The translations under genes and the position numbers were made by a program. From Acetispira formosa (nom. nud.) (GTDB lineage Bacteria; Desulfobacterota; Desulfarculia; Adiutricales; Adiutricaceae): a stretch of 64,000 nt of DNA. The DNA lies in the NCBI GenBank assembly GCA_023525915.1, contig CP026657.1, forward strand, positions 806,001 to 870,000, in the 5' to 3' direction. Below, piece after piece: positions 58,963-64,000 of this stretch; positions within the stretch are counted from its first letter, which is position 1, and the number at the start of each line of letters is the position of its first letter. Below the pieces are notes generated by a model. It had not been told where the DNA came from. It ran no database searches and was given only the letters and a program-made list of their open reading frames with translations.

Positions 58963-59511
58963 ATGGCCCGCCTTTCATCCATAGAGACATTGCCGCCGGA
59001 AGTGCGAGCCGACCTGGACAAGCGGCTGGCCGAAGGCCGCTTTACCCTGGATACCCTGATCGACTATTTGGAGGAACAGGGCCACAACATCAGCCGTTCG
59101 GCCCTGGGGCGTTATAGGCAGAAGTTTGAGGAAGTGGCCGCCAAAATGCGGGAAAGCCGGGAAGTGGCCGCCGCCTTCGCCCGTGAGCTTGGCTCTGTCC
59201 CTGGCGATGATATGGGGCAGATGCTGATCGAGCTTGTCCATACCCTGGTCTTTAAAACCAGCATGAACATGGCCAACGGTGATGACGAGAAGCTGGAAGC
59301 AAAAGAAGTCATGCAACTGGCCCGGTCACTGAAAGACCTTTCAAGCTCGAAGCAGATGGACGCGCGGCGGATCATGGAAATCCGGGCCGAGGAAAAGAAG
59401 CGGGTAGAGGCGGAAATGAAAGACAAGCTCACGGCGGCGGCGCGTGAGGGCGGGATGTCGGCCGAGGCGGCGCGGGAGGCCCGGCGGGCTTTGGGGTTTG
59501 GCGATGAGTAA
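58963..59511 (+). CDS. Mu gp27-like protein (DUF3486), small terminase type
   Basis: A 182-residue protein of the DUF3486 family: N-terminal helix-turn-helix (LSSIETLPPEVRADLDKRL, FTLDTLIDYLEEQGHNISRS, ALGRYRQKFEE) and a helical C-terminal half. It sits directly before the large terminase as in Mu, where gp27 is thought to be the DNA-recognising small terminase subunit. Ends overlap the terminase start by 8 nt. Confidence 0.88.
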   Translation: MARLSSIETLPPEVRADLDKRLAEGRFTLDTLIDYLEEQGHNISRSALGRYRQKFEEVAAKMRESREVAAAFARELGSVPGDDMGQMLIELVHTLVFKTSMNMANGDDEKLEAKEVMQLARSLKDLSSSKQMDARRIMEIRAEEKKRVEAEMKDKLTAAAREGGMSAEAAREARRALGFGDE

Positions 59512-60790
59512 GCCGCTGATCAATTTTCATACTTATCAAAAGGCGTGGCTGAAGGATAAAAGCCGCTTCAAAATCGGCATGTTCGCTCGCCAGACCGGCA
59601 AGACTTTCACCACCTGCGCGGAGATAGTCGATGATTGCATCATGGCGGAAATCGAAAACCGCCGCGCCCGGTGGGTGATTCTCTCCAGGGGCGAACGTCA
59701 GGCCAAGGAAGCGATGGATGAGGCGATCAAGCCTTTCTGCAAAGCCTTTTACATCATTTATAAAGACATGTTAAAGGGGCGTTCGGCCCCTAAATTTTAT
59801 AAAGACACTTTCCTGGGCGCTGATGATATCAGCTATAAGGCCCTGGAAGTGGAGTTTCCCGGCGGCTCCCGCATCACGGCCCTACCGGCCAACCCGGATA
59901 CGGCCCGTGGTTTTTCGGCCAATACCTTTTTGGATGAGTTCGCATTTCATCAGGATTCCCGCGCGATCTGGCGGGCCTTGTTTCCGGTCATCAGTAAGCC
60001 GGGCCTGAAACTTCGCGTCACTTCCACGCCCAACGGCAAGAAAAATAAATTCTACGACTTGTGGACCAGCCTGGGCAACCGCTGGTCTAAGCATGAAGTC
60101 GATATCCATAAGGCGGTAGAGCTTGGCCTTGACCGTGATATTGACGAACTGCGGGAGGGCGCGGGGGACGATGATCTATGGCGGCAGGAATTTTTACTAA
60201 AATTTCTGGACGATGCCGGTTCGTGGCTGGCCTATGATCTGATCATGGCCGCCGAGCATGGTGAGGCCGGGCGGCCGGATAAATACCGGGGCGGCTTGTG
60301 CTACATCGGTAACGACATCGGGCGGCGGCGCGATTTGTGGGTGGCCTGGGTGATTGAAATGGTGGGGGACGTTCGCTGGACGCGGGAAGTGGTGATCCTT
60401 CAGAACGCCACCTTTCCCCTTTATCTCACTATGATCTCGGCCGGCTGGCCGTCTCCGGCCCAGGACTACATTGACAAAACCCTGGATCTGCATAAGCATC
60501 TGGTGAAGAATCAAGCCGCTACCTATTTCCTTCGGGTTCAAGGCGACTCCATGGTTGAGGCCGGCATTAATGACGGCAGTCTGTTGGTGGTCGACCGCTC
60601 CATCACACCGGCTTCAGGTAAAATAGTAATAGCCGCCATAGATGGAGAGCTTACGGTCAAAAGATACGTCAAGCGCCTTGGCCGGGCTCTGCTGGAACCG
60701 GCCAATAGCAAGTTCAAGCCTATAGACATCACCGACCAGGAGGATGTCGTGATCTGGGGCGTGGTGACTCATGCCGTCAATGACTTCTAA
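59504..60790 (+). CDS. Truncated large terminase fused in frame to UmuD
   Basis: A 428-residue chimera. Residues 1-304 are a Mu gp28-type large terminase: ATPase P-loop region FARQTGKTF, Walker B LDEFAF, then the beginning of the nuclease domain (GNDIGRRRDLWVAWV) and its first strands; the rest of the nuclease is gone. From T303-F304-P305 the sequence is UmuD: FPLYLTMISAGWPSPAQDY with the self-cleavage pair A313-G314, Ser349 in RVQGDSMVEAG and Lys386 in DGELTVKRY. UmuD has lost its own first dozen residues. RecA-stimulated cleavage would release a normal UmuD-prime. The stop overlaps the umuC start by about 20 nt. Confidence 0.9.
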   Translation: MSKPLINFHTYQKAWLKDKSRFKIGMFARQTGKTFTTCAEIVDDCIMAEIENRRARWVILSRGERQAKEAMDEAIKPFCKAFYIIYKDMLKGRSAPKFYKDTFLGADDISYKALEVEFPGGSRITALPANPDTARGFSANTFLDEFAFHQDSRAIWRALFPVISKPGLKLRVTSTPNGKKNKFYDLWTSLGNRWSKHEVDIHKAVELGLDRDIDELREGAGDDDLWRQEFLLKFLDDAGSWLAYDLIMAAEHGEAGRPDKYRGGLCYIGNDIGRRRDLWVAWVIEMVGDVRWTREVVILQNATFPLYLTMISAGWPSPAQDYIDKTLDLHKHLVKNQAATYFLRVQGDSMVEAGINDGSLLVVDRSITPASGKIVIAAIDGELTVKRYVKRLGRALLEPANSKFKPIDITDQEDVVIWGVVTHAVNDF

Positions 60791-62060
60791 ACCACGGCTT
60801 TGGGCCCTGGTTGACTGCAATTCCTTCTATTGCTCCTGTGAGCGGCTCTTCCGGCCCGACCTTGACGGCCAGCCGGTGGTTGTGCTTTCCAATAATGATG
60901 GCTGCCTGATCGCTCTGACCCCGGAGGCCAAAGCTCTGGGTTACAAGATGGGCGACGTCTATCATCTCCTGGAAAGGCAATTGAAACGAGATAAGGTCAC
61001 TTCTTTCAGCTCCAACTACACTTTATATGGTGATATATCCAGGCGGGTGATGATGACCCTGGCCGGGATAGCTCCCGTCATAGACCAATACTCCATTGAC
61101 GAGGCCTTTATACCTTTCGACAAGGCACTGGCGGCCAATGCTGATGAAGTCGGTTGGGAGATGCATGAAAGGGTGCGAAAATGGGTTGGGGTGCCGGTGA
61201 GGGTTGGCCTCGGCTCCACCAGAACCCTGGCCAAGCTGGCCAATCATTGGGCCAAAAATAAAACCAGAGTTTACAGGTTGGAATCCGGGACTGATGAGTT
61301 GGAGGAAATGCTGGAGCGAACCCCGACAGAGGATATCTGGGGCATCGGCCGCCGCTTGTCGGCCAAACTGAGCCGCATGGGCATTGTTAATGCCAGGCAA
61401 CTTCGTGACATGGAAATCGGAATGGCCAAAAAATACCTCACGGTGGTCGGACAGCGCACAGTGATGGAGTTGCGGGGTGTTCAGTGTGTCATGGAGGAAA
61501 TGCCCGCGCCGCGCAAGACCATGGTATCCAGCCGCTCTTTCGGCCGCCGGGTCAGCCGGAAAGAGGATATTGCCCAGGCTCTGACCATGCATTGCGGCAT
61601 CGCCGGGGAACGATTGAGGAAGGAGGGGCTGGTGGCCGGCGCCATGGAGGTTTGGGTGATGACCTCCCACCATATGGATGAGCCGTATTGCTGCCTGAGC
61701 GCCCATGTCAACCTGCACCTGCTCACCAACATCACCAGCGAACTTATAGGGGTGGCCCATGAAGCCATGGAGCGCTGCTACGAGCCTGGGCACGGCTTTA
61801 TGAAGGGCGGCATTATGCTCTATGAACTGTGCGAAGCTGACCGTCGCCAGATGACGTTGATGGAGGCCGCTGTCCAGCCTGGCCAGGAAAAGAAAAGAGC
61901 CCTGATGAGGGCTCTTGATAAGGTTAATGACAAGTATGGCCGGGACTCTATGCATTCTCTCTCCCAGGGGCCGAGTGAGGCCTTTTGGCACATGCGCCGC
62001 AATAAGATGAGTGGACTTATGACGACTCAGTGGAAAGATTTACCTGCTGTTCAGGCTTAG
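60771..62060 (+). CDS. umuC: DNA polymerase V catalytic subunit
   Basis: A 429-residue Y-family polymerase. Catalytic acidic residues are in LVDCNSFYCSCERLF (Asp, residue about 14) and the palm motif YSIDEAF (Asp-Glu, about 106-107). Little-finger and helix-hairpin-helix regions follow (WGIGRRLSAKLSRMGI, RSFGRRVSRKEDI), and the C terminus with the RRNKMSGLMTTQWKDL stretch is the usual UmuC end. It copies past DNA lesions with UmuD-prime, at the cost of mutations. Starts at ATG 60771 or 60780, overlapping the UmuD coding end. It is full length. Confidence 0.96.
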   Translation: MPSMTSKPRLWALVDCNSFYCSCERLFRPDLDGQPVVVLSNNDGCLIALTPEAKALGYKMGDVYHLLERQLKRDKVTSFSSNYTLYGDISRRVMMTLAGIAPVIDQYSIDEAFIPFDKALAANADEVGWEMHERVRKWVGVPVRVGLGSTRTLAKLANHWAKNKTRVYRLESGTDELEEMLERTPTEDIWGIGRRLSAKLSRMGIVNARQLRDMEIGMAKKYLTVVGQRTVMELRGVQCVMEEMPAPRKTMVSSRSFGRRVSRKEDIAQALTMHCGIAGERLRKEGLVAGAMEVWVMTSHHMDEPYCCLSAHVNLHLLTNITSELIGVAHEAMERCYEPGHGFMKGGIMLYELCEADRRQMTLMEAAVQPGQEKKRALMRALDKVNDKYGRDSMHSLSQGPSEAFWHMRRNKMSGLMTTQWKDLPAVQA

Positions 62061-62065
62061 AGCTG

Positions 62066-63532
62066 TTACTCGTTTTTGGTGTAATATAACGTAACATAAC
62101 CATAATAAAGGTGCGCCCCAGCATTTTCGGTTTGAATCTGGATGTTATCACCGATGGTATATACAGAGACATCGTTCGCTTTGTAATCCAGACCACATGC
62201 AAATGGAAGAGGTATCGTGTCACTCTTGTTATCTCTTCTTTGTGCCCAGCCAGTAATTTCAATCACCGCTTTCAATGAAGCGATATTATGAGGTAACTTT
62301 TTAATAGATAAGGCCGCCGTGGGTAAGTAGCCGCAATCATATGTTCGTACATAGATTTTGCGGGCCACACCATCATCAGAAATGCGGTCCCAGCGGCCGG
62401 TCCACTGCTCATCATAGGAAAGATCGGGCTCTGAAGCGGCGCGGGCCAATTGGGTAATGATGACGATGCCTTCCTGGCCATCCAAACCTGCTGTCAGGGA
62501 TGTCCAGGTGGCTTGATTGGCGGCATAAGTACTTGAGCCGGAATTGCCGCCGCCACCGAATCCACACCAGCCGCTCCCGCCGGATGCTATCCTGCTCTTT
62601 AAGGAACTGGCGGTGGATTCCATTCTGTCAACCATAATAACTTTTCCAGGCCTTCCGTTCGGAGTGCCGCCCTCGGCCAAGCTGGAATCGGTAATGCTGT
62701 GAATCTTGGCCTTCCCCCCGGATGCTGTCAATACACGCGCTCCGATTGTCAGTGATGTATCTCCACCATCTTCCGGCACATGATTTCCACCTTGGTTCTC
62801 CCAAAAGCCACCCTGGCCGCCGCTTCCAATTATAACATCGGCCTGGTCTCCTTTTTCCAGGTTAATCAAATAGAAAGTGACACCTCCACCGCCACCGCCT
62901 TTTAAATAGTAATCACTGCTTGTGCTGTAACTTGCAGTTGAGCCGCCGCCGCCGGCGCCAACAATCTCAAAAAGATATTCGCCGCCTTCAGGTGCGGTCC
63001 AGACGCCGCTTTCCCGGATGATCTCTTTGCCTTTGATGGCGCAGCCCAGAAGCTTTTCGGCCAGGGCCTGATCAATCAGTTCCGGCAACTGGCTGAAATC
63101 ACCATCACCAGGCTCACCCTTGTCACCTTTAGGGCCTTGTGGCCCTATAGGCCCGGCAGGCCCGGCGGCACCTGTGTCGCCCTTCGGCCCCTGCGGACCA
63201 GTGGGGCCAGCCGGGCCAGCATCACCTTTCTCACTCTTCGGCCCCTGTTTGCCCTTGCTATTACCAGACTTGCAGCAACAGTTGTTTTTGTCCAAGTCCT
63301 CTTTATATCTGCGTGAAACTTCGGCCTGAAACAGATCGACATATGGACGAACTTCAATCTCATAGTCTGTTCCCGACAGAAACTTATCAGGGCTGCCATC
63401 ATTATATTCAATCCGGCCGGCATTGTCGTTCCAATAAAGGTTGACCATATTGGCCGGAGCTTGATAATCAAGTTCAATGGTCAGTCCATCCACGTTGATA
63501 AAATTCAAATTGGGAATAACGGTGATTTTCAC
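62066..63532 (-). CDS. Collagen-like phage tail fibre
   Basis: A 488-residue fibre protein. An N-terminal adaptor of about 75 residues (NFINVDGLTIELDYQAPANM) precedes a CCC cluster near residue 86. About 13 Gly-X-Y triplets follow (GDAGPAGPTGPQGPKGD and similar, about 105-147). Then come a glycine-rich strand region (GAGGGGSTA, GGGGGGVTFYLI, GGSGWCGFGGGGNSG) and the 110-residue tip domain shared with the gene at 11871. It should trimerise and bind the host surface. GTG start with AAAGGAGCATCTT. It points toward umuC, converging with it, and is out of the Mu morphogenesis order. Confidence 0.87.
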   Translation of the reverse strand: MKITVIPNLNFINVDGLTIELDYQAPANMVNLYWNDNAGRIEYNDGSPDKFLSGTDYEIEVRPYVDLFQAEVSRRYKEDLDKNNCCCKSGNSKGKQGPKSEKGDAGPAGPTGPQGPKGDTGAAGPAGPIGPQGPKGDKGEPGDGDFSQLPELIDQALAEKLLGCAIKGKEIIRESGVWTAPEGGEYLFEIVGAGGGGSTASYSTSSDYYLKGGGGGGVTFYLINLEKGDQADVIIGSGGQGGFWENQGGNHVPEDGGDTSLTIGARVLTASGGKAKIHSITDSSLAEGGTPNGRPGKVIMVDRMESTASSLKSRIASGGSGWCGFGGGGNSGSSTYAANQATWTSLTAGLDGQEGIVIITQLARAASEPDLSYDEQWTGRWDRISDDGVARKIYVRTYDCGYLPTAALSIKKLPHNIASLKAVIEITGWAQRRDNKSDTIPLPFACGLDYKANDVSVYTIGDNIQIQTENAGAHLYYGYVTLYYTKNE

Positions 63533-63624
63533 AAGATGCTCCTTTGGTAATATCCCGCCGGAATTGGCGGCTACATAAGGACTATACTGTTTTTAAGCCT
63601 CCAACCTGACCCGGACAAATGTCC
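63533..63624 (-). promoter_or_regulatory. Leader of the tail fibre gene, copy of 11778-11870
   Basis: Contains GGACATTTGTCC, GTCAGG, CCGCCAATTCCGGC and AAAGGAGC in the same order as the leader of the fibre-domain gene near tRNA-Glu. The palindromic CCGCCAATTCCGGCGG could be an operator or leader hairpin. Confidence 0.65.
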
Positions 63625-63656
63625 AGGCAAAACGATCTTGACATTGATGCTTACTT

Positions 63657-63821
63657 ATGATTTACTTTTGTTACGGTACTCAAAATACCTTCGAGCGGTC
63701 GCACACCCGCATTATGTGCTTTTTTTGTGTCTTGTATGAGAGAGAAGTATCTTTTTGCCGGGTGTGGGCTAATACAATACCTTTAGGGGAAATACGTCCG
63801 CAGTTCTCGAAGCTGTTTTGA
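63657..63821 (+). CDS. Icd-like leader open reading frame
   Basis: A 54-residue frame (MIYFCYGTQNTFERSHTRIM, CFFCVLYEREVSF, CRVWANTIPLGEIRPQFSKL). Similar short frames precede antirepressor genes in P1-like prophages (icd/ant operon), where the leader also makes the C4 antisense RNA. Here CGGGTGTGGGC (63757-63767) can pair with CACACCCG (about 63703) or with GCACCCGGCCC (about 63822), two mutually exclusive helices as in C4. No good ribosome-binding site is seen, so the frame may be only a remnant or serve coupling. Confidence 0.4.
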   Translation: MIYFCYGTQNTFERSHTRIMCFFCVLYEREVSFCRVWANTIPLGEIRPQFSKLF

Positions 63822-63868
63822 GCACCCGGCCCTTAATATGGGCTAATCAAAAAACTTCGAGGTGCCTT

Positions 63869-64000
63869 ATGTTTCAAGAAAATCCCTCCAACCTGTCCCC
63901 CGTCATCTCTTTGGTTAATGATCAACCTCGCACGCTGTCTACTGACGTGGCCTCCTACTTTGGTAAGCGCCACGACAATGTCATGCGTCAAATCCGCAGA
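63869..64000 (+). CDS. Rha-family phage antirepressor/regulatory protein, start only
   Basis: 44 codons are visible before the window ends: MFQENPSNLSPVISLVNDQP, then RTLSTDVASYFGKRHDNVM. The last block is the start of the pRha domain (x-V-A-x-x-F-x-KRHDNVLR), found in phage regulators that interfere with growth or repression. GAGGTGCC lies before the ATG. It follows an icd/C4-like leader, the usual setting for antirepressors. Confidence 0.82.
   Translation, partial: MFQENPSNLSPVISLVNDQPRTLSTDVASYFGKRHDNVMRQIRR

Larger units (their letters stand above)
52504..62060. mobile_element. Decayed Mu-like transposable prophage carrying umuDC
   Basis: Gene order is that of Mu: leftward repressor, rightward Ner-like and transposase A, then B, spanins, gp25, gp26, gp27 and gp28 types. 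Two lesions are visible: B joined to the spanin gene near 57840, and the terminase joined to umuD near 60407. Portal, protease, capsid and tail genes are missing. Exact ends and the 5 bp target duplication could not be located; the left end should lie between 52260 and 52504. Confidence 0.85.

Noticed and set aside
61023-61991. Long minus-strand frame opposite umuC
   Set aside because: umuC has all catalytic motifs and overlaps umuD. The opposite frame shows no protein features.
63096-63240. GC-rich periodic sequence that might be a tandem repeat or CRISPR
   Set aside because: It is the Gly-X-Y coding region of the collagen-like fibre. Units are 9-18 bp without spacers. No CRISPR array was seen anywhere in the window.

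Overview
The window looks like chromosome of an anaerobic, motile Gram-negative bacterium, most likely a member of the Desulfobacterota (old Deltaproteobacteria). The reasons are a rubredoxin, rubrerythrin and flavodiiron-protein oxygen-defence cluster, lipoproteins and a periplasmic binding-protein transporter, a sigma-54-type promoter before a probable flagellum-associated gene, CCA-encoded tRNA genes, and many dispersed palindromes in moderately GC-rich DNA with AT-rich islands. The species is not identifiable from the sequence alone.

Layout. 1-7000 (minus) is a nucleoside/ribose salvage operon: binding protein, terminator, two-domain ATPase, two permeases, ADP-ribosylglycohydrolase-family enzyme, ribokinase. 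It is followed by a fused LacI-repressor/ribokinase gene (7520-9415), its probable regulator, and a degenerate ROK regulator (10273-11472). 11575-13400 holds tRNA-Glu(CUC), a stand-alone copy of a phage tail-fibre C-terminal domain, a MITE and an orphan AT-rich gene. 13717-16965 holds a PEBP-like lipoprotein, rubredoxin, rubrerythrin and flavodiiron protein. 17100-18110 is a triple tandem array of 28-codon hydrophobic peptides with the architecture of Fst/Ldr-type type I toxins. 18700-25500 carries three small XRE regulators, an EamA transporter, a TPM-domain protein, an IS481 remnant, an Rrf2 regulator and a phage recombination remnant against the 3' end of ssrA (tmRNA, 25579-25933). 26400-36700 holds serine biosynthesis (serC-serA), a SPOR/VWA lipoprotein, two sigma-54-linked small genes, and a VWA-FHA/two-GTPase module. 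37182-43000 holds a large catalase, a DUF1328 peptide, a membrane-anchored helical protein and a FIST-domain protein. 43775-51667 holds an ABC exporter coupled to a DUF374 acyltransferase, a 6 x 132 bp tandem array, a PHP phosphoesterase, an MltB-like transglycosylase and a LOG-family protein.

52132 to the end is tRNA-Lys(CUU) followed by a decayed Mu-like transposable prophage: repressor, early regulators, an intact MuA-type transposase, a MuB gene cut off and joined to a spanin gene, then gp25-gp28-type morphogenesis genes. The large terminase is truncated and fused in frame to UmuD, directly followed by umuC; a collagen-like tail fibre points back at it. Virion genes downstream of the terminase are absent, so the element is a remnant that now carries an SOS mutagenesis polymerase. 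The last 350 bases look like a P1 icd/ant-style leader before a Rha-type antirepressor.

Two repeat systems run through the window. One is a family of paired long hairpins (near 7.2, 18.5, 32.0 and 48.0 kb) whose stems differ between copies but stay self-complementary by compensatory changes. The other is a roughly 170 bp inverted-repeat element near catalase (three copies) whose core is also amplified as the 132 bp tandem array at 47 kb.
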